Shown here: in pieces, positions 1 through 10,756 of the stretch | How positions within the stretch are numbered: position 1 is the stretch's first letter | Layout: each line of letters begins with the position of its first letter | DNA from: Combretum micranthum | Lineage: Eukaryota; Streptophyta; Magnoliopsida; Myrtales; Combretaceae | DNA: 64,000 nucleotides | Assembly (NCBI GenBank): GCA_024138025.1 | Contig: JAMXBD010001254.1 | Location: 310,001 to 374,000, forward strand | Direction of reading: 5' to 3' | Notes under the pieces: generated by a model | Told to the model about the DNA's origin: nothing | What the model saw: only the letters and a program-made list of their open reading frames with translations | Database searches by the model: none | Program-made: the position numbers and the translations under genes

Positions 1-196
1 TTATGTTTATATATTTAAGTTTATGCTTGCTTTTGCTATCTATTTAAACGTAATACCCCTGTGAGTCTCCTACTATCTTGGAAGCACGCCTTGCATATGA
101 TATCGAAGCTCCTGTGTGACTACAGATTGTCATTCATTAGCTTTAATGTTATATGCGGCGAACTGCCACGTTTAGGGTACCCTCTGGGGCGTGACA
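1..196 (+). repeat. 5' LTR (3' end only) of Tekay-type element A
   Basis: The first 196 nt match the last 196 nt of the LTR at 6501-9925 with scattered substitutions, and end in GGGGCGTGACA. The start of this LTR lies left of the window, so the left target duplication cannot be seen. The primer binding site follows 8 nt later. Confidence 0.9.
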
Positions 197-204
197 GTTT
201 AAGT

Positions 205-216
205 TGGTATCAGAAC
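205..216 (+). other. Primer binding site, tRNA-Met type
   Basis: TGGTATCAGAAC differs by one base from TGGTATCAGAGC, the complement of the plant initiator tRNA-Met 3' end. It lies 8 nt after the LTR; the same 8-nt spacer occurs in the minus-strand TR-GAG element at 18380-18387. Confidence 0.85.
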
Positions 217-319
217 GCAAGTTTTAGACATAAGATAGTAGAAATAGACCTTAAAATAGATAGTAATAAGATAGAAACTCTAGCTTAAGATCTGATCCCC
301 TTTTTGTTTTGCTTGATAG

Positions 320-1351
320 TTGACTTTCCCTGAGGTCAAAGAAAAATCCCGACAATTCCTGAAAGACCATGACGAGACCTTCATGAACTACCGTCTTAGA
401 CTGAGGGTCCTGTGTGAGGAGTTCGCTTTAGTCGGAAGACCCAGGACCGCCTGCGAAATGTTCAAGTTATGGAAGAAAGAATTGAGACATTCCCTGTGGA
501 GGAACTTACCCAACGAGCTACGATTCGACGCTGTAAGCAGTCGGAGATGGAGTGACGTAGAAGTCATTTATGTGGTGAAAGAATGATGGTTTTCATGTAC
601 CGGGAGACCATGCTGCAACAAATGAGCTTCATCTTGAAAGCGGAGGATGGACGACAAGAACCAGACTTTCGGACCTAGAATAAGCTAGGACATCTATACA
701 TCTACGCACATGATGAGTTAGGGAATCATATGGACTGGCTGAGGGCAGATGCCGAAGAGCGATTCGACTGGTATGCTGTTTACCGACGGATTGTCCCTAC
801 GCCATCAGAATACAATACTCAGCCCAACTCCGTCGGAATGCAGCTAGATGTTATCCCAGATGAGGACTTCATCATGGAGGAGGCCCAAGCAAACGAAGGG
901 AATGGAGAGACGAATGGTAGCACAGAAGGAGATCGGAATGAGGACTCGGAGCCTGAAGAAACCCAGTCTGCATCCCTCTGGGAAGACAACCCTTTGATTC
1001 CTAGTCAGGCACCTCCCCGAAGGCTGAGCCAAGATGTACCCATGGAGACCATTGCAAGGAATAACCAGTAATGATTTCCGATTCTGAGGAGGAAGGGAGA
1101 AGAAACAATGCTTTTGATCCAAATAGTTCCTGAGAAGCAGATCCCAGACCCCCACAATGGCAATGGCACCGGAGGAAGAAGAAGGACAAGAGGAAACGAA
1201 TGGCACGACCCGTGGAGAAAGGATTTCCGTACATGACGAAGTTTGGCCGTCTCAAGCAGAGATCACCTCACGATACGGGAAGAGGATGACGGTTAGTCAA
1301 TATCTGCGACAATTGTCAAACGGCACAAAGGATCCACCAGCAGGAGTATGA
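320..1351 (+). pseudogene. Degenerate ORF(s) between primer site and gag, element A
   Basis: Three open stretches (320-586, 730-1071, 1157-1351), in more than one frame, lie between the primer site and gag. The first is basic and Leu/Arg-rich (88 codons) with a helix-like pattern faintly like a Gag capsid segment; the second is acidic and Glu/Asn/Pro-rich. I recognise no named domain. The TR-GAG element also carries an extra ORF in this place (17052-17802), so a 5' accessory ORF may be a trait of the lineage; the two do not obviously align. The 1352-1681 stretch is AT-rich spacer without a recognisable signal. Confidence 0.45.
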
Positions 1352-1681
1352 ACCCAGCACCATCCCGTGAAAAGAAGAAGTTGAAGAAGAAGAAATGGAG
1401 CATAACCCGACGAGTCCAACATAGCCTTTTCCTAGGCTTATCTTTGTCTTAATGCATTAATGATTTGCTTTTCTATGTTTTATTTGAACAATTATCTTTT
1501 TGATGAGAATGGTTTCCACCTTCTCCAAGTTATGTAAGGATTATTAATTTTTCTTTATTTTGAATGCAAGAATTTTATGATGATTTGATGAATTTCTGAA
1601 TTTGATTGTTTTAATTATTTCTATGGAATTTCGATATTTCCGATCTTTCCTTGTTGCGAAAATTTAAGAAGTATAAAATTT

Positions 1682-3060
1682 AACAGACGTGGTAGGAGAG
1701 GCAGAAGACGTGAACGTCGCGCTTTTAATAATATACCAGCAGAACCGAAGAATCCTCCAGCAGGACAACAAGCACCAAATCCCCCACCGAATCAACAAGG
1801 AGATGTGTGGGCCACCATCAACCAACTAGCAGGGTTGGTCAGTAATTTCATGCAAAATGCACGAAAATGTGCCGCCGCCTGCTGCAAATGCACCAAAAGC
1901 AACCGTTAAAGCACCTGCAGCCCCAGAAGCTGAGTCGCATACTGCCCCTTTACCAGCACCACCACCGCCACGACCTTACAGAAGTTCCTTGCCGGACTTC
2001 ATAAAAAGCAACAGATATTTCGACGGAAATTTTGGAAAGCCAGACGAAGCTGAAGACTGGCTAGCCCAGATCGAAAGGTCGTTCGCCGCTTACGAAGTTC
2101 CCCATCATCTACGTCTGGATTATGGCACATACATGCTGCGATTCAATGCCAGAATATGGTGGGAGTCGAAAAGCAGGGAATTGTTGCCACCCGTGACCTG
2201 GGCAGTTTTTCGTAGAGAGTTTCTGGACAACTATTTCCCTGGGAGCTTAAGAGTACAGTATAGTGGAGACTTTCTCCATATATCCCAGAAGGGAAGGACA
2301 ATAGAGCAGTACGAGACGGAGTTTAGCCGACTGCTTCAATACGCGCCTGAGTCCTTCAAGCATAGTGAGGAGCTGAAGAGGCAAGTATTTCTGAGTGGCT
2401 TGGATGAAGATATAAGGATGCGTCTGGAGGAGTTAGATCTGAGGACCCTCCGAGAATTGGTAGAAAGGGCTCGTATCATTGAGGGAGCAAAGAAAAGGAA
2501 GAACAAAGCCCCTGAGAGAAAGACCTTCGTGTTCGGCAAGAGAGCTCAGGATAGCTATAACCCCAGTTTTCAGAGTAAAAGGTTCAAGCCCTTCAACAGC
2601 TTCCGAGGAAGTTGTTAGCAACAAGGACACATCCAAGATCAAGGTGACCTGCTGGAAATGCAAGGAAGAGCACTATCCAAAGAGGTGCCGCTGTTGCAAC
2701 ACAAGTGCTACTTTTGTGGAGACCCCAGCCACAAGATAGTGATTGCCCAAAGAAGGCTTCTACTGTTTGCTTCGTTTGCAAGCAAACCGGGCACTTCGCC
2801 AACGAATGCCCACAAGAAAGAATGCCCCAGCTAGACCATTTGGGTCAGTGGGAGGAGTGGCATCGGCAAAGAACGGAAGCGGAGGAAGCAACCCAAGCCG
2901 ATCTGGAGCAGCTGTCCACGGAATGAGGATATACAACCTGGAAGGACAGTGGGTATGCGAGGAGTCTGATGACGAAGGAGCAGAGCTCGCCGCTGTAGAT
3001 GGAGACTATGGCTCAGATTTTGGATTGGTGACAGGTCAGAATCGAAAACCTTTTCTTTGA
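1682..3060 (+). pseudogene. gag: gag polyprotein remnant, element A (Ty3/gypsy, Tekay type)
   Basis: Gag forms the particle that packages element RNA. An Arg-rich, Pro/Gln-rich N-terminus (from about 1682) shifts frame near 1865 into a 253-codon stretch (1857-2618) holding the retrotransposon Gag capsid domain, about 2058-2500, with the WLAQIERSF, RIWWESKSRELLPP and EQYETEF segments typical of chromovirus Gag. Three zinc-knuckle positions follow: CWKC at 2650, CYFC at 2706, and a clean CX2CX4HX4C at 2768-2809. The first two are damaged by frame changes. The C-terminal tail contains the RIYNLEGQW motif also found in the TR-GAG copy. At least three frameshifts make it non-functional. Confidence 0.88.
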
Positions 3061-3169
3061 TATAATTTGTCAAGTTTCCTACGTTCAATACCTACGGTAC
3101 AAGTATAAAGTTTTAATACCCGCGATTAGCTTAAGTATACCAGTCTCGTAATTAGTATAAAAATTCGAG

Positions 3170-3618
3170 TGCAGGACACATACTCATAGCTAGTCAACCC
3201 GCGTATGCTTTGTTCGATACGGGAGCTACCCACTCCTTTATCACCGTTAGCCTGGCCAAGCGAATTGGGTTACCCATAGATACTATTGCTACTGGTTTTC
3301 GAGTAAAACCCCCACCGGAAGCATAGTAACGACAAAGGAAATGCTAAAGGATGTCCAATGGAGATACAAGGGAGTCACTCTAAGTGTGACCTAATAATCT
3401 TGGAGATGAGCAAATACGAAGTCATCTTGGGTATGAGTTGGTTAACATCTGTCAAAGCCTTAGTGGATTGCAAACAAAAGGAAGTGAGGTTTAAAGATCA
3501 AAGTGGATGTGAAGTAGTGTTTAGAGGAGAGTCCACGGTGAAGTTAAACTCATTCGAGTTGGTGGATGAGGATGAAATCAACATTAGTAACCTGGATGAA
3601 GAAGAAGGAAAAGCCTGA
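3170..3618 (+). pseudogene. pol: Aspartic protease remnant of pol, element A
   Basis: The retroviral-type protease cleaves the Gag-Pol polyprotein. The catalytic triad D-T-G-A is at 3216-3227 within an ALFDTGATHSFI context, followed by SLAKRIGLP. The downstream part (3358-3618) is in another frame and has the KYEVILGMSWL segment that corresponds to the second conserved protease strand. A frameshift separates the halves. The acidic end merges into the RT linker. Confidence 0.83.
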
Positions 3619-4330
3619 GCTTGGATCCATACCCGTAGTTAAAGAGTTCCCAGACGTGTTTCCGGACGTATTGCCTGGATTGCCACCCAAAAGAGAGATA
3701 GATTTCGAAATTGACCTATTAATCAATACGGAACCGATCTCAAAAGCACCCTATCGAATGGCACCAGTAGAACTGAAGGAGTTAAAGACTCAACTACAGG
3801 ACTTAATGGATCAAGGATTTATCCGACCAAGTGTGTCACCTTGGGGAGCACCAGTATTGTTCGTAAAGAAGAAGGATGGTTCCATGCGTTTATGCATCGA
3901 CTACCGGGAGCTTAATAAGGTTACCATCAAGAACAAGTATCCACTCCCAAGATAGATGACCTCTTCGATCAGCTTCAAGGAGCAAGTGTCTTTTCAAGGA
4001 TCGATCTAGTCAGGATACCACCAGTTGAGGATTAAACCTGAAGACGTACCAAAGACAGCTTTTAGGACTCGCTATGGACATTACGAGTTTCTAGTGATGC
4101 CTTTTGGATTAACCAACGCACCAGCAGCTTTTATGGATCTCATGAACCGAATATATAAACCCCTGCTGGATAAGTGCGTGATAGTCTTCATCGACGATAT
4201 CCTGATCTACTCAAAGACGCGAGAGAACAACATGAGAACACTTAAGAATGGCGTTACAGACCTTGCGTAAGCATAAGTTGTACGCTAAGCTGTCTAAGTG
4301 TGACTTTTGGCTGGAAAGATATCCTTCTTA
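3619..4330 (+). pseudogene. pol: Reverse transcriptase remnant, element A
   Basis: The RT copies element RNA into DNA. The fingers region has [17 protein letters not shown], then the [18 protein letters not shown] and [11 protein letters not shown] blocks (to 3955). A stop and frameshift near 3955-4025 break it. The palm resumes with [19 protein letters not shown] and the catalytic F-I-D-D box at 4187-4198, the gypsy form of YXDD. The reading frame is lost again near 4270. All motifs match Ty3/gypsy RT and the order PR-RT-RH-INT. Confidence 0.9.
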
Positions 4331-5030
4331 GGACATGTCGTATCGGGAGAAGGAATATCGGTAGATCCTGAGAAGATCAAGGCAGTAATGGAGTGGAAAC
4401 AGCCTAAGACAGTTACTGAAGTGAGGAGTTTTCTCGGTTTGGCTGGATATTATAGGAAGTTTGTTAAGAATTTTTCAACCATCGCCAAACCCCTCACTCA
4501 GCTAACCCAAAAGGAGGAGAAGTTCATCTGGACAGACAAGAGGGAGCAAAGTTTCCAGGAGCTAAAAAGAAGACTTGTCTCTGCCCCGATTTTAATTCTA
4601 CCAGACCCCGAAAAGTCCTATACAGTGCATAGTGATGCGTCAAGGAATGGACTCGGATGTGTGTTGATGCAAGACGGAAAGGTAATCGCTTATGCATCCC
4701 GACAGCTTCGACCCCATGAACAAAACTATCCTACTCATGATCTGGAGTTAGCCGCGTTGTGTTTGCATTAAAGTTGTGGAGGCATTACTTATAGGACAAA
4801 GGTGTGAGATCTACACCGATCATAAGAGCCTCAAATATCTTTTTACACAAAAGGAGCTGAACATGCGGCAACGGAGATGGTTAGAGCTCATCAAGGATTA
4901 CGACCTTGGAATCAACTACTGTCCAGGGAGAGTAAATGCAGTTGCAGATGCCCTAAGTAGGAAAAATTATGGGGAAGTAGCCTCTTTGCTCACTGATAAG
5001 AAAGAGTTGATAAAAGAATTTGAAAGATGA
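4331..5030 (+). pseudogene. pol: RNase H remnant, element A
   Basis: RNase H degrades the RNA strand of the hybrid. Connection-domain blocks [17 protein letters not shown] and [15 protein letters not shown] come first, then [17 protein letters not shown] with its catalytic Asp, the DLELAAL Glu block, [10 protein letters not shown], and the closing VADALSRK. One frameshift lies near 4771-4776. The stretch 5031-5200 links to integrase and is partly broken. Confidence 0.88.
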
Positions 5031-6330
5031 GCATTGAATTTATAGGGCAAAGCGTGGAAGTGGAGATTGCCAACCTTGTCATGGAACCCACCTTAGTAGA
5101 AAGAATCAAGGAGGCCAGCGATATGACGAGGCAATTTTAAAGATTAAGAAAGAAGTGCAGGAAGGAAGGTACACTGATTTTTCCATAGATGAGGATGAAG
5201 TGTGAGGATGAAAGGCAGGTTATGTGTTCCGGATGATGAGGACATAAGAAAGGAAATCATGGAAGAAGCACATCACTCCGGATACACCATGCATCCAGGA
5301 GGAACGAAGATGTACCAAGATCTGAAGAGCCACTATTGGTGGAACGGCATGAAGAGAGACGTAGCAGACTATGTGTTGAAATGTCCCACATGCCAACAAG
5401 TAAAAGTGGAGCACCAAAGACCTGGTGGACTTCTGAAACCCCTGCCAATACCCGAGTGGAAATGGGACCAAATCACGATGGATTTTGTGTGTGGATTGCC
5501 AAGGACGTCGGCTGGATATGATGCGATTTGGGTCATCGTGGATCGATTGACGAAGACGGCCCATTTTCTTCCAATGAACATGACGTACTCTATGGACAAG
5601 TTGGCAAGAATGTACATAAGAGAAATAGTACGCTTGCATGGAGTACCCGCTGGAATAGTCTCCGACCGGGACCCAAGGTTTATCCAAATTTTGGATGAGT
5701 TTGCAGAAGTGTATGGGAACTAAGCTACATTTCAGTACTGCTTATCACCCACAGACGGACGGTCAATCGGAGAGGACAATACAAACGTTGGAAGATATGC
5801 TGCGGGCTTGCGTCATAGAGTTTAAAGGTAGCTGGGACGCACACCTACCTCTGGTAGAGTTTGCCTATAATAACAGCTATCATTCCACGATCCAAATGCC
5901 ACCCTATGAAGCATTGTATGGTAGAAGATGTCGATCCCCTTTGTTTTGGGATGATATAGAAAAGTTAAGCCTTGGTCCAGACTTGGTGCAAGATGCGGTT
6001 GACAAAGTGCGGGTTATCCAAAGAAAAATAAAAGAAGCTCAAGATAGGCAAAAGAGCTGGGCAGATATGAAGAGACGTGTGCTTGAATTCGAAGTTGGAG
6101 ATCATGTGTACTTAAAGGTAAATCCCATCAAGAGTATCCACCGAATTCGAGCCCAAGGAAAGCTAAGCCCACGCTACATTGGACCCTTGAAGTAGTGGAA
6201 AAAGTGGGAAATCTTGCTTATCGCTTGGCACTCCCTCCCAACCTATTTGGAATCCATAACGTGTTTCACATATCAGTCTTACGAAAACATGTGCCGAACC
6301 CTACCAGAATTACAAAAACATATGCAGAAG
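5031..6330 (+). pseudogene. pol: Integrase remnant, element A
   Basis: Integrase inserts the cDNA into the chromosome. The zinc-binding HHCC module (HHSGYTMHPGG to KCPTCQQ) lies at about 5267-5400. The DDE core has Asp in WDQITMDF near 5480, Asp in IVSDRDPRF near 5670 and Glu in GQSERT at 5770-5772. The C-terminal GPY/F-type module reads LSPRYIGPL near 6165-6190, as expected of chromoviruses. Frame changes near 5700 and 6200 break it. The 6200-6330 segment, with LALPPNLF and NVFHISVLRKHVP in shifting frames, links to the chromodomain. Confidence 0.9.
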
Positions 6331-6471
6331 CTCCAGAATAAAGAGATCAAGTATGTGAAGGTTTTATGGAGAAACCACTCACACGAAGAAGCAACCTAGG
6401 AGGCAGAAAGCGATATACGTCAGAAGTACCCGAGTCTGTTCAAGGAATCAGGTATGAATTTCAAGTTTTGA
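6331..6471 (+). pseudogene. Chromodomain at the pol C-terminus, element A
   Basis: The reading frame KEIKYVKVLWRNHS, then HEEAT, a TAG stop at 6397-6399, then EAESDIRQKYPSLF, and a terminal TGA at 6469-6471 match the chromodomain tail of Tekay/Del chromoviruses. The internal stop replaces the usual Trp codon of the ATWE motif by a single G-to-A change. In the family this domain is thought to guide integration into heterochromatin. Confidence 0.85.
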
Positions 6472-6487
6472 GGACAAAACTTTCTTT

Positions 6488-6500
6488 AAGGGGGGTAGGT
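6488..6500 (+). other. Polypurine tract, element A
   Basis: AAGGGGGGTAGG directly precedes the 3' LTR and is the expected plus-strand primer. The TR-GAG element has the matching AAGGTGGGTAGG on the minus strand. Confidence 0.85.
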
Positions 6501-7110
6501 TGTAAGTCCCCGAATTTTCGGATCCAAATTTAAGACTTAAACCCTAATCAGAAGTCAAACGGATTCTTAAGTCAACAAAAACCCCAGTTTACCGTAACCG
6601 CTTAACTTTGGCATTGCAGTTTTCTCAAGCCCTAAGTTGGAAAAGTTAGCTATTATAGTTCGTAATAGCTATAAGTTGTATAAAAATATCAGATTGAAGG
6701 ATTTCGAGTGTCCTTCAAACCTGATCGGACATAGTTCTTGAAAAACGTGTTCGGAAGCCGGGAATAGGAAAAATATTCTGAATATACCGTTAGACTCGTG
6801 AAAATATAAGAATTCCAAAAATATAAATTTCGTAATTTTTCGGTAGCTAAAAATATTAGATATCACTTTTATACGCGTATTTTCTTACTACCGGTATTAA
6901 ATTGTCATGTCTACTTTTACATTATACTATTTTCTACTATTTTATACTATTCATCTATCTCTACTTTTTCTTACAACCTACTCTTACAAACCACACACCT
7001 ATTTCTTACACATTTTCAATTCCAATACAACTTCACATCTTTCATTTCTTACTTTTAATTAACAAAATAACAAAAGATCAAATTTTTGTCTTCCCCATGC
7101 CTTGAAATGC

Positions 7111-7239
<129 letters not shown>

Positions 7240-7306
7240 TCTTGATGCCCTCAATTTGTTTTAATTTTCATTTATTTAATTAACACAAATTATCTCTCAC
7301 ATTTTC

Positions 7307-7315
7307 CTATAAATA
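7307..7315 (+). promoter_or_regulatory. LTR TATA box, element A
   Basis: CTATAAATA followed by CCCCCTCATGCC is a good plant TATA box. A TATA-like sequence stands at the same place in the TR-GAG LTRs, the solo LTR and the old minus-strand LTR, which supports its being the LTR promoter. Confidence 0.7.
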
Positions 7316-9152
7316 CCCCCTCATGCCTTCACTTCTTTCACACCACTTCTTCTCTAAAGTTATTATACCAAAAATTTCTCTCAAAATCTCTCAAGAGTTC
7401 TTTCAAGAAGTGCTTCTTAGTTTAGCTTCTTTTAGGTGAGAATTCCTTCAAGATTTCTTTATGTTCATCTACTTAGTATGAGCTTAGTGTGTGTTTTCTA
7501 AAACCATGAAGGTTAAGAAAGCAACAATAGGTTCATACTTTGTTTTTGTTCATAATCATAATTCCTTTATGTTCATTTATGTTTCTTTTATGTTCATAAC
7601 TATTTAATATATCTATATAGCTATATATATTATTTAGAGCATATAAGCTCATAGTCTTGCAATTTATTTACCTTTCATGCAATTTATTTACTTCATTGCA
7701 ATTTATTTAATTTCAAGTTGATTTTAAGACTAGTCATTCTAGTCTTAAACTTGTCATCATCAAATCAAAACAATTCTTTCTCTTTTCCTTTTTCGAGACT
7801 AGTCTTTTCTTAGTCCCGGGGTACCTTGATGAAACTAAGGTCCTAATACTTGACTTATTTCTTTATATGCTTATTCTTTTAAGTTGTTATGTTCTTTTCA
7901 TATTTTCATAGCTTATGATTCATTTTCATGCATGAACATAATGGTTTTGTCTCAACAAAATAAATGAAGGAAATATTTTCTGAAGATAAAAAGTTTTCCT
8001 TTAGAATAAAAATACGGAGTTAATGTTTAGAAGAACTTATAAGAGATTTTTACAAATATAAAAAAGATTTATGAAGTAAACAAAAGTTTTACAATAACTT
8101 CATCTTTTTCCAAGTAGAATCCCTTTTCATTAAAATTAAATATTCCCAAGAAACCAAGGAATTAAAATATTCTTGTGAGAAAATTGTCATAACTTTTACA
8201 AAATTGTTCGAATCTAAGTTTAGAAAACAAAACCACTCCTTAGGAATTTAAAGAAATTAAATTTAGAAAAAGAATATTTATCACAAACAACTCAAGGTCT
8301 TTCAAAAGTAAAATAAATATTCCAACAAAATCTCAAGTTCAAAGTCTTTTAAAACCTTACTTCCCATAAGTTGAGACAACTTCATTTACTTCATACATTG
8401 GTTATGAGTCATTACATATATGTATAAACCTTTTAAAAAGCTTACAAAATACTTGAAATATTTATCTTTTCAAATGAGCTTTGTTTACAAGAAGGAAAAC
8501 AAGTTTTTGCAAATTCGTGGCAAATCTGGTCTCTATCTTTTCGGAACCCAAATGACTTAGTTTAATGAAAATAAGCTTAGAAATGCGTAGATCTTTTCGA
8601 GTAGGTGGAAAACGATATATTATATGCGAAATTCCTAGTTAAAATGATGAAGTTATAGCCATTTTAAGTTGGAATTTCTTTCTATACGATTTTTACCGCG
8701 ATTTTATGAGAAATTTTGAAACTTCAAGAATAGAAGTTTTATGAAAGACTCATTGTGGGTATTTCATTTTGTTTAGATGATGAGGGAACCGAGATCGTCT
8801 ATCCAGAGGATTATTTCGATTAGACCTACCGATTATGGAGTGAGTTAATTCTTTTCCTAAGTTACATTTCCTTGTTTGTGCTTGTAAGTAGTGGAACTAG
8901 AAATTTAGGAAAAGATAAATGAACAGATGTTATGTAATAATTATTTAATGAAAACTAAGTATATCAGAAGACGATATGTTAAAGTGTGACTTTTGTATTG
9001 ATTTGGTGAAATTATGGTTGATCACCTTTAACATGAATCCAACTTATATGGTTAAATGTTAAATTGGTATTCATTCATGCATATCATGCTTGTGAGTCGC
9101 ATTTATTTCACTACTATTCTTCATGTGGGGAAACGAGGAAGTGGTAGTGGTG

Positions 9153-9261
9153 GCTAGTAGGGGCCGATAAGTCTACAAGGGCTAGTAGGAGTCGGTAAGT
9201 CTACAAGGGCCAGTAGGAGCCGGGAAGTCTACAGGGCAAGCAGAAGCCGGTAACTCTGCAA
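9153..9261 (+). repeat. 28-bp tandem repeat, four units
   Basis: Units start at 9153, 9181, 9209 and 9236 and share the pattern GCTAGTAGGAGCCGGTAAGTC. The solo LTR at 24211-27546 carries a related 28-bp array on its minus strand (24880-24988) at the same LTR position. The array lies just upstream of the hairpins at 9303. Confidence 0.88.
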
Positions 9262-9302
9262 ATATTGATGGTCGTATGGGCCTGTAACCACCCAACCCTT
9301 GT

Positions 9303-9353
9303 CATGGAGGGCGTTAAATCCATGCTACACTTGATTTCCGGTTGATCCTGTGT
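9303..9353 (+). other. Conserved double hairpin, copy in element A LTR
   Basis: Hairpin I has arms CATGGA (9303-9308) and TCCATG (9319-9324) with the loop GGGCGTTAAA. Hairpin II spans 9327-9353, with arms ACACTTGAT and ATCCTGTGT (two mismatches) around TTCCGGTTG. Counterparts with other stem sequences occur in the related LTRs. Confidence 0.7.
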
Positions 9354-9922
9354 ATTTGGTTGATCATGTGATTGATGCATTACATATGCTTGAATTAAAT
9401 AAACTTGGTTGTCATATGGAAATGTTATATAGTTAGGAATTATCTCACTAAGCTAGATTTGATTATACCCTTATAGTTTTCTATTATAGTATGATTATCT
9501 ATGGTTGGCCCCGAGGAGCTCAGTGTGCCAGGTATGAGCTTACGCTACTAGGAGTTTTTGTAGGAAGTTTATGTATTTTTAGTTTTGAACATAGACTTCT
9601 AGGAAAAATCTCTATAGTAGACTTATGTGATAGTTATGTTTATTTTGTTAATTAGTATAGTTGATTAAAGACTTTAAGGAGGGAGAATGCCCCTAAGATG
9701 ATGTACGAACTTATTGTGGAATGAAGATCTTATGTTTATATATTTAAGCTTATGCTTGCTTTTTCTATCTTTTTAAACGTAACAACCCTGTGAGTCTCCT
9801 ACTATTTTGGAAGCACGTCTTGCATATGATATCGAAGCTCCTGCGTGACTACGGATTGTCATTCATTAGCTTTAATGTTGTATGTGGCGGACTACTACGT
9901 TTAGGGTACCCTCTAGGGTGTG

Positions 9923-9925
<3 letters not shown>

Positions 9926-9953
<28 letters not shown>
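9926..9953. repeat. (AT)n microsatellite at the right edge of element A
   Basis: Alternating A/T follows the LTR end directly. It is probably the target into which element A inserted. Confidence 0.9.
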
Positions 9954-9957
<4 letters not shown>

Positions 9958-10160
9958 AGGATAAATGGGAATTGTGCATGTTTGTTGATGCTATGAGAAA
10001 TTGAAAATAAGAATACCGAGGTCGGGTGATTAACTATTGCTTGTATAGAGGAATTAAGATTGATTGTCTGTAATTATTGATTGATCACCTAAGGAATTTG
10101 TATAATTGACTATTCAAAATTGAAAATAAATATGGACTTATTCATATCATAAATGGGAAT
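9954..10160 (+). repeat. Old + strand LTR fragment, left part
   Basis: This stretch resembles the 8960-9110 part of the element A LTR (GATTGATCACCT and later segments). It continues at 22739 once the minus-strand TR-GAG element is removed. Its last five bases, GGAAT, are the left copy of that element's target duplication. Confidence 0.6.
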
Positions 10161-10738
10161 TGTCACGCCCCGAGGGGTACCTTAAACGTGGCAGTCCGCC
10201 GTATACAATACTAAAGCCTAAGAATGACTACCTTAGTCACACAAAGATTTCCATATCATGTACAAGGCGTACATCGCAACCAAGGGAACGCATCGGAGTA
10301 GCGCAATTTATATTGATAATAAATAAGTAACAAGGCAAAGAGAATACTTATCATAGATCATAAACATATTGCATTGCAATTCTTAGGGGCATATCCATCT
10401 ATTATCTTCAAATAAATATACATCACTATTCATATAAGTCATTATATGTAAAGACCCTTACAAATTACTTATCTTATGATTCTATTTCCTTCATAGAAGC
10501 TTAACCAATCCTTCCATGATATCTTCAATGTCATGATGCTCAATTTAAGCAATGTATATACCTGTTTCAACAAAATCTATAGGGGTATAAGTTACAACTA
10601 GCTTAGTGAGATATTCCTTTTCATTCGCACCACTTTTTCAAACAAGTTTATTTATTTAATCACACAAATGCTATGCATACAATGCAACAATCACATGATT
10701 ACGCGAATATACATAGTCATCCGGAAACCATATATAGA

Positions 10739-10756
10739 ACGGATTTACCCCTCCGT
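10739..10756 (-). other. Conserved hairpin I, TR-GAG 3' LTR copy
   Basis: Arms ACGGA (10739-10743) and TCCGT (10752-10756) flank the loop TTTACCCC. Hairpin II next to it is weak in this copy. Confidence 0.6.

Noticed and set aside
9153..9261. Regular 28-bp repeats reminiscent of CRISPR spacing
   Set aside because: Units are directly adjacent with no spacers, and lie in a plant LTR.
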